A DNA stretch of 64,000 bases from an uncultured Roseburia sp. (GCA_934317215.1 CAKREH010000006.1:59080-123079); one strand, 5' to 3'. Positions 17,382 through 26,844 are shown, numbered from the stretch's first letter. A program made the numbers and translations. The notes: generated from the letters alone by a model not told the origin.

Positions 17382-17413
17382 AAAAATCAGAGCCAGCCTT
17401 CCGACTGACTCTG
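17382..17413 (-). terminator. terminator after prfA
   Basis: On the minus strand AGAGTCAG - TCGGAAG - GCTGGCTCT followed by GATTTTT. It ends the DUF1385 - prmC - prfA unit. Between 17246 and 17494 I see only this and the SOS-type promoter. Confidence 0.65.
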
Positions 17414-17494
17414 CTCCACTCTAATCATATTATAATTTACTCTGATAATTCTCTAACTGGTGAAAAATACCAACTATATTTACAACATCTATCC

Positions 17495-18568
17495 TTAATT
17501 CTCATTCATCTTCGCCAGCTTCGCTGCCTGGTCCGCTGCGATACATGCGTCAATGATCTCCTGGATATCTCCGTTCATGATCTTATCGAGTTTGTACAGT
17601 GTAAGGTTGATTCTGTGATCCGTCACACGTCCCTGTGGGAAGTTGTAGGTACGGATCTTCTCGGAACGGTCACCGGTTCCGACCTGGCTCTTACGAAGTT
17701 CTGCTTCCGCATCGTGGGCTTTCTGCTGCTCTAAGTCGTACAATTTGGTACGCAGCAGGGCGAAAGCTTTCGCCTTGTTCTGGATCTGTGATTTTTCTGT
17801 CTGGCTGTAGATCACGATTCCGGTCGGGATATGTGTCAGACGCACAGCAGAGTCTGTCGTGTTGACACACTGGCCACCGGCACCGGATGCACGGCAGACA
17901 TCGATACGGATATCTTTGTCATCAATCTGTACATCCACTTCCTCGGCCTCCGGCATCACAGCAACTGTGATGGTGGAAGTATGGATACGTCCGCCGGACT
18001 CTGTCTCCGGGACACGCTGTACACGGTGTACACCGGACTCATACTTCATAACAGAATAAGCACCCTGACCGCTCAGCATAAAAGTAACACTCTTCATACC
18101 GCCGATGCCGGTTTCATCTGCCTCCATGATCTCCGTCTTCCAGTTTCTGCTCTCCGCATAATGCAGATACATACGATAAATTTCAGCCGCAAATAAAGCA
18201 GCCTCGTCACCACCGGCGCCTGCGCGGATCTCAACGATAACGTTCTTGTCATCGTTCGGGTCTTTCGGGAGTAATAAGATCTTTAACTCTTTTTCCAACT
18301 CTTCCACTCTTGCCTTAGAATCGTTTAACTCTTCTTTTGCAAGCTCGCGCATCTCCTCATCAGACTCTTCCTCAAGTAAAGCAAGGGAATCCTCGATGTT
18401 CTGTTTGCACTGTTTATATTCCTTGTATGCATTTACGATCGGAGTCAGGTCACTCTGCTCCTTCATCAGCTTACGGAAACGCACCGGATCATTTGCCACA
18501 TCCGGCTCACTTAACTCACTCATTAATTCCTCAAAACGGATCAGTAAATCCTCTAATTTATCAAACAT
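17495..18568 (-). CDS. prfA: peptide chain release factor 1
   Basis: Reads UAA and UAG and triggers peptide release on the ribosome. 357 residues, full length. The tripeptide anticodon PET lies in VQRVPETESGG and the catalytic GGQ in GAGGQCVNTTDSAVR. The start follows GGAGGATAT. It overlaps the end of prmC by 16 bases, so the methyltransferase and its substrate are translationally linked. Having RF1 matters for the two TAG-interrupted genes near 57.5 kb, because UAG is a normal stop here. Confidence 0.98.
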   Translation of the reverse strand: MFDKLEDLLIRFEELMSELSEPDVANDPVRFRKLMKEQSDLTPIVNAYKEYKQCKQNIEDSLALLEEESDEEMRELAKEELNDSKARVEELEKELKILLLPKDPNDDKNVIVEIRAGAGGDEAALFAAEIYRMYLHYAESRNWKTEIMEADETGIGGMKSVTFMLSGQGAYSVMKYESGVHRVQRVPETESGGRIHTSTITVAVMPEAEEVDVQIDDKDIRIDVCRASGAGGQCVNTTDSAVRLTHIPTGIVIYSQTEKSQIQNKAKAFALLRTKLYDLEQQKAHDAEAELRKSQVGTGDRSEKIRTYNFPQGRVTDHRINLTLYKLDKIMNGDIQEIIDACIAADQAAKLAKMNEN

Positions 18569-19398
18569 ATATCCTCCATTCCTGTCACAACACGATCATT
18601 GTGTGCCAAATCTTTGATAACCGTCACATTTTTAAATCCAGCTTCTTTTAAAAGCCCGGTCACTGCCTCGCCCTGATCGTACCCGATCTCAAACAAAATG
18701 CGTCCTCCCGGTTTTAAATATTCCTTACATTCTTTGATGATCTTCCTGTAAAAATATAAACCGTCCTCTTTGCCGTCTAAAGCCTCCATCGGTTCAAACT
18801 CCTGCACCTCCGGCATGAGTTTTACCACTTCCCCGGTTCTTATATAAGGCGGGTTTGAAACGATCACATCATATGTCCCTGTCACATTGTCAAACAGATC
18901 ACTGCGCTCAAACGTGACCGAAACCTGGTTCAGCTTCGCATTTTCTTTTGCCACAAGAAGTGCCTGTTTGGAAATATCCGTCGCTGTCCCTTCCACCTCC
19001 GGTATATTATGCACGATACTGACAATAATACAGCCGGAACCGGTGCACATATCAAGTACTTTCATTCCCGGTTTTACAACTTTTAATGCCTCTTCCACCA
19101 AAGTCTCCGTGTCCTGTCTCGGAATCAGCACATTGGAATTGACTTTAAATTTCAGTCCCATAAACTCTGCTTCACCGACAATATACTGTAACGGCACATG
19201 TTCTGCACGTTTCCGCAATGCAATCTCATATTCACTTAACTGTTCCTCAGCGATTTCGTCATCCATATGCAGATAATAAAAACTGCGGTCAATCTTACAG
19301 ACCATCTCCAAAAGCAGCCATGCATCAATTTTTGCATCTGCCACATCTGCCATATTTAAAACCTTCTCGCCGAGATTAATTGCTTCCCGATATGTCAT
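18553..19398 (-). CDS. prmC: release factor glutamine N5-methyltransferase
   Basis: Methylates the glutamine of the GGQ motif in release factors using S-adenosylmethionine. 281 residues: helical N-terminal domain to about 80, then a Rossmann methyltransferase with VLDMCTGSGCI and the diagnostic NPPYI (VIVSNPPYIRTGE). Its start overlaps the upstream DUF1385 gene by 23 bases and its end overlaps prfA. The ribosome site is weak, consistent with coupling to the upstream gene. Confidence 0.97.
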   Translation of the reverse strand: MTYREAINLGEKVLNMADVADAKIDAWLLLEMVCKIDRSFYYLHMDDEIAEEQLSEYEIALRKRAEHVPLQYIVGEAEFMGLKFKVNSNVLIPRQDTETLVEEALKVVKPGMKVLDMCTGSGCIIVSIVHNIPEVEGTATDISKQALLVAKENAKLNQVSVTFERSDLFDNVTGTYDVIVSNPPYIRTGEVVKLMPEVQEFEPMEALDGKEDGLYFYRKIIKECKEYLKPGGRILFEIGYDQGEAVTGLLKEAGFKNVTVIKDLAHNDRVVTGMEDICLIN

Positions 19399-20356
19399 GT
19401 TCTCTACTGTCCTCTTGTCTTATTTCTTTCACATAAGTTTTCCAGTCAAACACAGCTTCCACAGATGCAATACCCACCTCGATCATGTCATCCTCCGGCT
19501 CCTTTGTCGTGATATGCTGCAGCAGAAGTCCCGGTTTACTGAGCAGATTGATAAGCGCATTATCGCTGCGTCCTGCAAGTCTTATAAATTCAAAAGACAC
19601 ACCCGCGATCACCGGAATCAGCACAAGACGAAGCACCAGTCTTAACACTCTCGAATCCACATGGATGAACATAAAAAAGAAAATACTGATGATCATAACG
19701 ATCAGCAGAAAACTGGTTCCGCAGCGCTTATGTAATCTGGAACTTTTTCTCACATTCTCCACCGTAAGATCCATACCATGCTCAATACAGTTAATACACT
19801 TATGCTCCGCACCATGATACATGTAAACCCGTTTGATATCAGGCATCAGCGAAATAGCTGCCACATACCCGATAAAAATTGCCAGACGGATCAGTCCCTC
19901 TAAAACAGCGATCAGCATATAGGAATCTGTAAACCTCTGAAAAAATACAGATATATAATATGGAAGAATCATAAAGATTGCAACAGCCAGAACAATGGAA
20001 AATGCAACCGTACCACCCATCATCAGGCTGTCCTGTCTTTCCTGCTGCTCTTTGGTCAGCACTTTCTTCTCGCGCTGTTTTTTTGATTTTTTTTCATGTT
20101 CCTGCTCTTCTTCCTCAAAAAAAGAAGCGGAAAATGTCAACGTAGAAACGCCAAGATACAATGACTCTATAAAACTGAACACACCGCGCAAAACCGGCAT
20201 GTTTCTGATTTTCTTATTTTTTATAATACCCTTATATCCGGAAACCTCAAGTGCGATTTCCCTATCCGGCTTTCTGACAGCTACAGCGTATTTCTCCTGA
20301 TTTTTCATCATCACGCCTTCCATGACTGCCTGTCCGCCAATCCCGGAATATCTCAT
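19376..20356 (-). CDS. DUF1385 membrane protein (YqhQ-like)
   Basis: 326 residues. The family opening YSGIGGQAVMEGVMM is followed by a charged stretch rich in Glu/Lys/Gln (about 85-110) and several membrane helices (VAFSIVLAVAIFMIL, MLIAVLEGLIRLAIFI, FLLIVMIISIFFFMF). The AEHK motif in YHGAEHKCINC resembles a metal site. Role unknown; B. subtilis YqhQ is the known homologue. Start ATG 20356 has GGAGATT before it; the ATG four codons upstream does not. It heads the prmC - prfA unit, as in many Clostridia. Confidence 0.88.
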   Translation of the reverse strand: MRYSGIGGQAVMEGVMMKNQEKYAVAVRKPDREIALEVSGYKGIIKNKKIRNMPVLRGVFSFIESLYLGVSTLTFSASFFEEEEQEHEKKSKKQREKKVLTKEQQERQDSLMMGGTVAFSIVLAVAIFMILPYYISVFFQRFTDSYMLIAVLEGLIRLAIFIGYVAAISLMPDIKRVYMYHGAEHKCINCIEHGMDLTVENVRKSSRLHKRCGTSFLLIVMIISIFFFMFIHVDSRVLRLVLRLVLIPVIAGVSFEFIRLAGRSDNALINLLSKPGLLLQHITTKEPEDDMIEVGIASVEAVFDWKTYVKEIRQEDSREHDISGSN

Positions 20357-20374
20357 GTTAATCTCCATTCTTAT

Positions 20375-20399
20375 GTGTGAAAATCTTCTTTTTCACACT
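20375..20399. repeat. GTGTGAAAA palindrome, copy a
   Basis: GTGTGAAAA-TCTTCTT-TTTCACAC forms a hairpin 18 bases upstream of the DUF1385 start. On the minus strand it is followed by ATAAGAATGGAGATTAAC and then ATG. It has no T-tract, so it is not a terminator. Other copies: 22718-22750, 44683-44704, 45481-45506, 53393-53419. Confidence 0.8.
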
Positions 20400-20455
20400 G
20401 TTTTCCATTCCTGTCGGTCTTCACAAAATTAACGAATAAAATCATCCCATGCTCT

Positions 20456-20489
20456 AAAAAAAGGTTGAGATTAAACAAACCTCAACCTT
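20456..20489 (-). terminator. rpmE terminator
   Basis: Minus-strand AAGGTTGAG, ten-base loop, CTCAACCTT followed by a run of T. It closes rpmE as a single-gene unit before the DUF1385 operon. Confidence 0.88.
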
Positions 20490-20514
20490 ATCTTTAACCA
20501 TGTTCACTTGCGTA

Positions 20515-20718
20515 CTATTTGTTAATGCCGTACTTCTTATTGAACTTATCGATACGTCCGTCAGTTCTTGCAGATTTCTGCTGTCCTGTGTAGAACGGAT
20601 GGCATTTTGAACAAATTTCTACGTGGATATCCTCTTTTGTAGAACCTGTTACGAATGTGTTACCGCAGTTACATGTAACTGTTGCCTGATAGTAATCTGG
20701 ATGGATTCCTTCTCTCAT
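20515..20718 (-). CDS. rpmE: 50S ribosomal protein L31, zinc type
   Basis: 67 residues of the large ribosomal subunit. The cysteines CNCGN near residue 14 and CSKCHPF near 34 mark the zinc-binding form, which also serves as a zinc store in Firmicutes. I start at ATG 20718 (MREGIHPDY) because AGAGGTG lies six bases before it; the in-frame GTG three codons upstream overlaps that site. It lies between rho and the DUF1385 - prmC - prfA unit and has its own promoter and terminator. Confidence 0.97.
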   Translation of the reverse strand: MREGIHPDYYQATVTCNCGNTFVTGSTKEDIHVEICSKCHPFYTGQQKSARTDGRIDKFNKKYGINK

Positions 20719-20840
20719 GATTTTCACCTCTTTATGTTCTTATCGTTAATTAGTTTCGCCTGTTCAATCCTTTTATACCCGTATGCCCGATCCGCATATG
20801 GTACTTACTCCAAAGGAAAGTCCCGATAAACAGCTTAATC

Positions 20841-20869
20841 AGTGTAGCATACGATTTCAAAAAAATCAA
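20841..20869 (-). promoter_or_regulatory. rpmE promoter
   Basis: Minus-strand TTGATT (20864-20869), 17-base spacer ending in TGC, TACACT (20841-20846), so an extended -10. It leaves a leader of about 115 bases, long enough for autogenous control by L31, though no clear structure is seen. Confidence 0.6.
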
Positions 20870-20876
20870 GCTGTTT

Positions 20877-22382
20877 TTAAACAATTCTGTTCTTTTTTAC
20901 CATATTAATATATTCGCGGTTATTTTTGGTACGCGCAAACATATTTAAGATATTCTCCACAGCATCATCTTTGCGCATTCCATTGATTGCCTTCCGCATG
21001 ATGTCAACCGCTTCCTGTTCTTCGGAATCAAGCAGCAGATCTTCTCTTCTGGTTCCCGATTTTACGATATCGATTGCCGGAAATACACGTTTCTCGGAAA
21101 GCTTTCTGTCAAGTACGAGTTCCATATTACCGGTTCCCTTAAATTCCTCAAATACAACATCATCCATCTTGCTTCCGGTATCAACTAACGCTGTTGCAAG
21201 AATCGTAAGACTTCCTCCCTCACGCATGTTTCTTGCCGCACCAAAGAAGCGTTTCGGCATATGGAGTGCCGCCGGATCAAGACCGCCGGATAAGGTACGT
21301 CCACTTGGCGGAACCGTAAGATTATATGCCCTTGCAAGTCTTGTGATACTGTCAAGAAGAATCATGACATCTTTTCCGTGCTCTACTAAACGTTTTGCAC
21401 GGCCAAGCACCATCTCCGATACACGTTTGTGATGTTCCGGAAGTTCATCAAAAGTAGAGTAAATTACCTCAACATTATCGCCCTCAATGGCTTCCTTGAT
21501 ATCTGTAACCTCCTCCGGTCTCTCATCGATCAGAAGGATGATCAGATGCATATCCGGATTACCTGCTGTCACTGATTTTGCAATCTCTTTTAAAAGTGTA
21601 GTCTTTCCTGCCTTTGGCTGGGAAACGATCATACCACGCTGCCCTTTTCCGATTGGGGAAACAAGATCTACAATGCGCATCGCAACACTGCATCCCGGGC
21701 GTTCTAAGCGTATCCGCTCATTCGGAAATATCGGTGTCAGATCTTCAAAACTCTTTCTCTTCTGTGCCACACTCGGGTGATAGCCGTTGATCGTAGTCAC
21801 ATATAAAAGTGCTGAAAACTTTTCCTGCTGTGTCTTGATTCTTGTATTACCGCAGACTATATCTCCCGTCTTTAAATTAAACTTACGGATCTGTGACGGT
21901 GAAACATACACATCATGTTCACCCGGAAGATAATTCTCACAACGGATAAATCCGTATCCATCCGGCATAACCTCTAAAATACCATTTGCCGTAATTCCAC
22001 TGTCAAGACTCATCATGGTATCATCTGCCGCTGCAGATGCCGTCTGATTTTCCTGTGTTTCTACCTGCTCTTCTGCCTTTTCTTTTGTCTGACGATCTGC
22101 ATCTGTTCCGCGCTCCCTTGGTGCATATTCCGTTCTTTTTCTGGAATATTCTTTCGGCTGTGCATGATCTTTTAAACGCTCCGTGCCCTCTTTTGCTTTC
22201 ACACGCTCCCCACGCTCTTCCTGCGTCTGCATACTCTCCGTCTCTTTTTGTTTGCGTGCATCTTCTTCAAGCATACGATTGACCAAATCACTTTTCTTCA
22301 TGGAAGAAATATTTTTCAGTCCCCGTGCCTTGGCCAGATCACGTAAAACGACTAATGATAAACTCTCATATTTTTCTCTCAT
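20877..22382 (-). CDS. rho: transcription termination factor Rho
   Basis: Hexameric RNA helicase that ends untranslated transcripts. 501 residues. The N-terminal Rho_N helix domain (1-40) is followed by a charged insertion of Glu/Lys/Arg/Gln to about 130, as seen in many Clostridia. Then come the OB-fold RNA-binding domain (GYGFIRCENYLPGEHDVYVS) and the ATPase with Walker A SQPKAGKTTLL, Walker B ILLDSITRLARAYN and the Q/R-loop region SGGLDP. The insertion may alter RNA binding. A -10-like TATAAT lies at 22467-22472. Confidence 0.97.
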   Translation of the reverse strand: MREKYESLSLVVLRDLAKARGLKNISSMKKSDLVNRMLEEDARKQKETESMQTQEERGERVKAKEGTERLKDHAQPKEYSRKRTEYAPRERGTDADRQTKEKAEEQVETQENQTASAAADDTMMSLDSGITANGILEVMPDGYGFIRCENYLPGEHDVYVSPSQIRKFNLKTGDIVCGNTRIKTQQEKFSALLYVTTINGYHPSVAQKRKSFEDLTPIFPNERIRLERPGCSVAMRIVDLVSPIGKGQRGMIVSQPKAGKTTLLKEIAKSVTAGNPDMHLIILLIDERPEEVTDIKEAIEGDNVEVIYSTFDELPEHHKRVSEMVLGRAKRLVEHGKDVMILLDSITRLARAYNLTVPPSGRTLSGGLDPAALHMPKRFFGAARNMREGGSLTILATALVDTGSKMDDVVFEEFKGTGNMELVLDRKLSEKRVFPAIDIVKSGTRREDLLLDSEEQEAVDIMRKAINGMRKDDAVENILNMFARTKNNREYINMVKKNRIV

Positions 22383-22551
22383 TCATAAACTCCTTACTTC
22401 TTTCACCTGTTGGAATCGTCTGCGGAAATGATGTCTGATGTGACAATTGAATTTTTCGATGTGGCTATTATACTACATTTCTTTCCAAATAGGAAGTCCT
22501 AATTCCTGATTTTTCTTTTCCTCTCCATCATATCTTCCAAGTATCACTTTA

Positions 22552-22705
22552 TTACCAAACGCCCCGTTTCATTGTGTCCGCAAGAAGTTTTAATGCCTCG
22601 TCACCACCGAGATGACCAAGCGTATCATTCACAGATTCAAAATTATCAATATCAGGAGATGATGCAGGAGCCTGCTCCAATTATTGCAACTGACTGATAT
22701 TTCAT
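22552..22705 (-). pseudogene. two joined gene fossils: Rossmann-type start and GGDEF-domain piece
   Basis: From ATG 22705 (GAATGGAG before it) the frame reads MKYQSVAIIGAG, the dinucleotide-binding start of a reductase such as ketopantoate reductase, then stops after 17 codons. Directly following, in another frame, 22653-22552 reads DIDNFESVNDTLGHLGGDE and ALKLLADTMKR, a recognisable slice of a GGDEF diguanylate cyclase where GGDEF itself is damaged (GGDEA). Both are remnants joined by deletion. The rest of 22383-22762 holds the rho promoter region and palindrome copy b. Confidence 0.65.
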
Positions 22706-22717
22706 TTTACTCCATTC

Positions 22718-22750
22718 CTGCGTGTGAAAAATCTTATTTTTTACACGCAG
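22718..22750. repeat. GTGTGAAAA palindrome, copy b
   Basis: CTGCGTGTGAAAAAT-CTT-ATTTTTTACACGCAG, the longest arms of the five copies. On the minus strand it precedes GAATGGAGTAAA and the ATG of the reductase fossil, so the cassette has outlived its gene. Confidence 0.8.
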
Positions 22751-22762
22751 TCTCTTTTCATT

Positions 22763-23761
22763 CTATTTTTTCTTTTCATTTTGCATGACTGCACGGAAAA
22801 CGCCCGATGCCGCAGCAAAAAGCACCCCTGCTACCGGCCAGATGATCCATGTAAAATCCCAACGCATTGTCCAGAAACTCCATCCCAGATAAATTGCAGT
22901 GGCAATACACCAGTAAGCTCCGCTGAATGCATCTGACTTCTTTTTCAGTTTCTTTTCTGAAATAGTATAATCTCCCTCCTGCAAAAGAATATCATAACTT
23001 CCTTTTATTATACCGACACGGATGATCATATACACGCCACATGCTACCAGAATTAAAAGCAGCGATACAAAGCTGGTACATACAACATCCGGTGCATCCA
23101 TACATGCTGCCACCAAAAGCGGGATTGCCGCAACGATGCAGAGCACCACGCCAACGGCGATTCCTCTGGTAAATGTTCCCTCATAATTTTTTAATTTTTC
23201 CTTTGCAAGCCCTTTTACCCCATAGGAGGTTTCAAAACATTCGTTTTCCAGAAACTCGAATCTTTTTGTCTGCATACCGCAGAAAATAAATGTAAATACC
23301 GCTGCCGCCACAAATCCAAGCAGGCATACCAGTCCAACCGATGCAGCCACACCCTCGGAAATATTTCCAATCTGCGTCTCCGATAATCCTGCCAAAAATA
23401 TCAGAACTGACGGACTGACGATACAGGCTGCTACTGCGGCCGCGATCTTCGGTGCATTTTTCTTCCGGACTTCCATAAAATCATTTGCCTCTTCCACCGA
23501 AACCTTTTTTAATGGAAAATCTTTATCGGAAAGTTCCACTCCCTCAATGGGCTGCGGTGACTCACATTCATCCTTTAAAAGATAGTCCGTACTCACCCCG
23601 AAAATCTCTGACAGCTGGATCACCTTCTGCAGATCCGGTATCGACTGGGCACTCTCCCATTTTGACACCGCCTGTCTGGAGACGGAAAGTTTCTCTGCAA
23701 GTTCTTCCTGCGACCATCCGTTCTTTTTTCGCTCTTCCATAATTTTTTCAGCTAAAATCAT
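22763..23761 (-). CDS. XRE-family helix-turn-helix regulator with membrane domain
   Basis: 332 residues. The N-terminal Cro/CI-type HTH (5-60: WSQEELAEKLSVSRQAVSKWE) is followed by a linker and six or so hydrophobic helices (VAACIVSPSVLIFLAGL, SVGLVCLLGFVAAAVFTFIF, VGVVLCIVAAIPLLVAACM, LLLILVACGVYMII). This makes a membrane-anchored one-component regulator, a class common in Firmicutes. The start follows AGAGGATGAGTT. No clear target neighbour: the M64 peptidase gene lies upstream on the same strand, 174 bases away. Confidence 0.85.
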   Translation of the reverse strand: MILAEKIMEERKKNGWSQEELAEKLSVSRQAVSKWESAQSIPDLQKVIQLSEIFGVSTDYLLKDECESPQPIEGVELSDKDFPLKKVSVEEANDFMEVRKKNAPKIAAAVAACIVSPSVLIFLAGLSETQIGNISEGVAASVGLVCLLGFVAAAVFTFIFCGMQTKRFEFLENECFETSYGVKGLAKEKLKNYEGTFTRGIAVGVVLCIVAAIPLLVAACMDAPDVVCTSFVSLLLILVACGVYMIIRVGIIKGSYDILLQEGDYTISEKKLKKKSDAFSGAYWCIATAIYLGWSFWTMRWDFTWIIWPVAGVLFAAASGVFRAVMQNEKKK

Positions 23762-23935
23762 AACTCATCCTCTTTTCTTTTTCAATGATGTGATCTTTGT
23801 TACGCCTCCATCATACCCATTTTGACCGGTTGCAGGCTACCAAACGCGCCTGTCAATCCGTCAACTGATGGTTGCAATTCCCGCAATTTGGGCATTTTCC
23901 TGTATTCTTTATGATCCAGGAACTTTTTATCACTC

Positions 23936-26797
23936 TCACAAACGGCTGCCAACAGCAAATTTCGAAAAGCTCTTCGTTGTAAAGTTCACTGTCTGTTTCT
24001 TAGAATCATAATAAGATTTTGAAATCTTTTTGACATTTCCATTTTTGCTGATGTTGTATGCAAAAATATGCTTCTTATTTTCATTCTTAGAAATCTTATA
24101 ATGGATCTTTACAGTGATTTTTCCCTTTTTCAGTCTGCCTAACTGTTTTTTCTTTGCGCCTGTAACTGAAATTTCATACATTGGACGTTTTTTGACAATT
24201 TTACCTGCCTTTGAAGAAAGAATGTGTTTATCTAATTTCTTAACGTTAAAATAAACATCTGAATTCATCTGTTTTTTCATTTCCTTTAAGGCATTGCGGT
24301 CCATGGTAACTGTAACATTTCCAAATTCCAATTGCAGCGCTTTTGCCTCTTTTTTGATAAGATAATTAATCGTTGATTTATCAAGTTTTAAAACCTGTTT
24401 TTTCCCTTTCCTGGATTTACATTTTATTGTGACGGTCTTATTCTTTATTGTTTTATCTGTCTTGCTTTTAAGTTCTGGCACAGGTGTTACATTTGGAACC
24501 ACTTCTGTTCCTCCCGGATTCGGATTCTCCGGAGCTGGATTCTCTGGTGCCGGTTGTTCCGGGGCTGGTTCTTCTGGTGCCGGCTGTTCCGGGGCTGGTT
24601 TTTCTGGCTCTGGTTTCTCCGGGGCTGGATTCTCTGGTGCCGGTTGTTCCGGGGCTGGTTCTTCCGGTGCCGGCTGTTCCGGGGCTGGTTTTTCTGGCTC
24701 TGGTTTCTCCGGGGCTGGTTCTTCTGGTGCCGGTTTCTCCGGTGGGTTCAATGTCCCTCCCCCAGTTTGTGACTTCTTTTCTTTCACAGTAACCTGACAG
24801 GCATCTTCACTCCCCGTATAGTTTGCATTACCGTTATATCTGGCAGTAAATATATACGTCTTTGTCTTATTCGGAAGTGATGCCATCCACTGATCATTTT
24901 CCTTCTTAACCAGTGTTATGTCAAAATCGTTACAAGTAATGTCCACCGGTTCATCTGCACTGATGCCTTGTTTTAAAACCTCAAGTGTTATGTTGGCAGC
25001 ACCCTCTGATTCTGCGGGTGCTGCAAGAAGTTTCAGTTCTGTGACAGCCTTTATAATTTCCAAAGATGCCTGCCCATAACAGGATTTTGCAGAATCCGAA
25101 TACGCTTCATAGTAAATCGTATATTTACCAGCGTTTGTGTAGGCAGGGAGCTCTCCCATCGTATACGGTCCCTCCTCTTTCATACTGTATCGAAGGTTCA
25201 CGCCCTCCCCTGGTATAATGTCAAATGTGTGCTGATTTGAATCATAAGGCACTGTCACCGGTCTTGTCGTACACTCTGCCATCTTCTGATCTTCATCCCC
25301 GGAAGGATCATTTTTCTCCTGATAATAATAAACAATATCCATACTTTTTTCCGTGATTGTTATCTTATCCTGATCCACACTGTTTCCCACACAGGCATAA
25401 CCGGATAACTCAGGATTTCTTAAGGTATATGTAGAATTGCGTGGTGTATGGACAATAGATGTTTTTGCAGCAGGAAGATCTGTTTCCGTTCCGTCTTCCA
25501 TCTTTAACCGGTAATGAATGTTGACGGTACTCCATGCCTGGTCAGCTGTTTTATCTGTAGCTAAGACTTCCTGCGTATCCATGTCCACGATTTTTCCATC
25601 CAGTCTGTCACCGTTTGTCAGACCATACACATCATTAAGTACAACGGAAAGAGACTCTCTTGCAGCATCCGGGTCATATGAATTTGTAAGGGCAGGAATG
25701 GTAAATTCTTTTTCTGCACTATATTTTACCGTTATTCCATCTGCGCCGATAATACGAAAACTCATTTTAAGATGCTGTTCTTTATTCACCATATTTTGTA
25801 CTACCGTGCGAAATTCCAGATCATGATCATTGGCTTTTGTGACATTAGACTCGGTAATCCTGTATTTTTTACTGTCTCTGTCAAGTGTCGCGGTTTTGTT
25901 ATGAGGAATGGAAACTTCAGGATCACTGATATAAAGAGCCGCCGGTTTACTGACATAATCCGTGTTATTCAGCTTTCTTGCCAATTCCATTTTGCAGACC
26001 TCGCAAAACGGCTGTCCGAGCCACCGCATCATACATTCGCGGCTGGGCGCAAATGCGGTATCCGTTCCTGCATTCGTGATTCCGATCCCGCGAAATCCTA
26101 ACATTTTACTCCATTTGATTTTCTCCGGATCAGTAGTGTCGGACATATTTGGTTTGTTGGTATATCTCTCATATTCATCGCCGAGACCGCCTATACTATG
26201 GGCGGTCTCGTGAGCCATAACCATTCCATCACTATTATCCTCAGAATTTGTAGAAAAAGAAAATAATGGATTTACTGATGCACCATAGCTTCCTGTATCA
26301 TTACAAAGTATATGAATCGTTCCAACATTTGCGCCTTCATCCAGATAATTTTCTTCCAGTTCTGTCCTTAACGCTTTGGCTCTTTCATCTCCGCCATTGG
26401 TAAATCCGGCTGCCTTTCCATATACTTTGACATGAAAATATGTATCCGGGCTCTTACCGCCATATACTCCAATGCCTGACTCGTTAGAAACTGCCTGCAC
26501 AGCGTAAATATTAATACGGTCAGAATATTCCCTATATGGTGACCATGTCAGCATTCCACGTGCCTTTTGGGTGGCATCTTCCAAAAACTGATCCTGCTGA
26601 CCGGCGGTATAGCCATCTCCCATGATCACGATCACAAAGTTTTCTTTATCATCACCAGTCTTATGAATTACCTGAACCGGAAATGTGGTTTTGGATTTTT
26701 CTGTATTTTTTGCCATTGCTGTTTGTGGCAAAAGCAGCAGTAATAATAACATCATATAAATACATACTGCTTGTATTCGTTTTGTTTTTCTTTTCAT
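23936..26797 (-). CDS. secreted M64-family metallopeptidase with MucBP/Ig-like modules and Pro-Glu repeat stalk
   Basis: 953 residues. A signal peptide ends near residue 29 (LLPQTAMA). The peptidase M64 domain (about 40-290) has the zinc motif HETAHSIGGLGDEYE at 196-210; M64 members include IgA-cleaving enzymes of Clostridium ramosum. A MucBP-like segment follows (VNIHYRLKMEDG ... MDIVYYYQEK), then two Ig-like strands regions, then a PAPEKPEPEKPAPEQ repeat stalk (about 680-770) and a Lys-rich C-terminal domain of about 190 residues. No LPXTG or S-layer motif is visible, so the basic C-terminus may bind the envelope. Target protein unknown. Confidence 0.85.
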   Translation of the reverse strand: MKRKTKRIQAVCIYMMLLLLLLLPQTAMAKNTEKSKTTFPVQVIHKTGDDKENFVIVIMGDGYTAGQQDQFLEDATQKARGMLTWSPYREYSDRINIYAVQAVSNESGIGVYGGKSPDTYFHVKVYGKAAGFTNGGDERAKALRTELEENYLDEGANVGTIHILCNDTGSYGASVNPLFSFSTNSEDNSDGMVMAHETAHSIGGLGDEYERYTNKPNMSDTTDPEKIKWSKMLGFRGIGITNAGTDTAFAPSRECMMRWLGQPFCEVCKMELARKLNNTDYVSKPAALYISDPEVSIPHNKTATLDRDSKKYRITESNVTKANDHDLEFRTVVQNMVNKEQHLKMSFRIIGADGITVKYSAEKEFTIPALTNSYDPDAARESLSVVLNDVYGLTNGDRLDGKIVDMDTQEVLATDKTADQAWSTVNIHYRLKMEDGTETDLPAAKTSIVHTPRNSTYTLRNPELSGYACVGNSVDQDKITITEKSMDIVYYYQEKNDPSGDEDQKMAECTTRPVTVPYDSNQHTFDIIPGEGVNLRYSMKEEGPYTMGELPAYTNAGKYTIYYEAYSDSAKSCYGQASLEIIKAVTELKLLAAPAESEGAANITLEVLKQGISADEPVDITCNDFDITLVKKENDQWMASLPNKTKTYIFTARYNGNANYTGSEDACQVTVKEKKSQTGGGTLNPPEKPAPEEPAPEKPEPEKPAPEQPAPEEPAPEQPAPENPAPEKPEPEKPAPEQPAPEEPAPEQPAPENPAPENPNPGGTEVVPNVTPVPELKSKTDKTIKNKTVTIKCKSRKGKKQVLKLDKSTINYLIKKEAKALQLEFGNVTVTMDRNALKEMKKQMNSDVYFNVKKLDKHILSSKAGKIVKKRPMYEISVTGAKKKQLGRLKKGKITVKIHYKISKNENKKHIFAYNISKNGNVKKISKSYYDSKKQTVNFTTKSFSKFAVGSRL
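24529..24750. repeat. Pro-Glu coding repeat in the M64 gene, 90-bp unit
   Basis: The stalk is built of five-residue PAPEx units. A 30-residue block ending PAPEQPAPEN is present twice in succession, giving a 90-bp direct repeat. It is a recombination-prone tract that would change stalk length in frame. The reverse strand reads as a long Gly/Ala/Ser open frame, which is an artefact. Confidence 0.85.
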
Positions 26798-26844
26798 GTA
26801 CTTTACCTTTTGTTGAATAAGTTTTCTCTTTGCTATCAGATTTT

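Noticed and set aside
24429..24797. Long plus-strand Gly/Ala/Ser-rich frames over the Pro-Glu repeat
   Set aside because: Antisense of the M64 stalk codons; repetitive, without ribosome site or family likeness.
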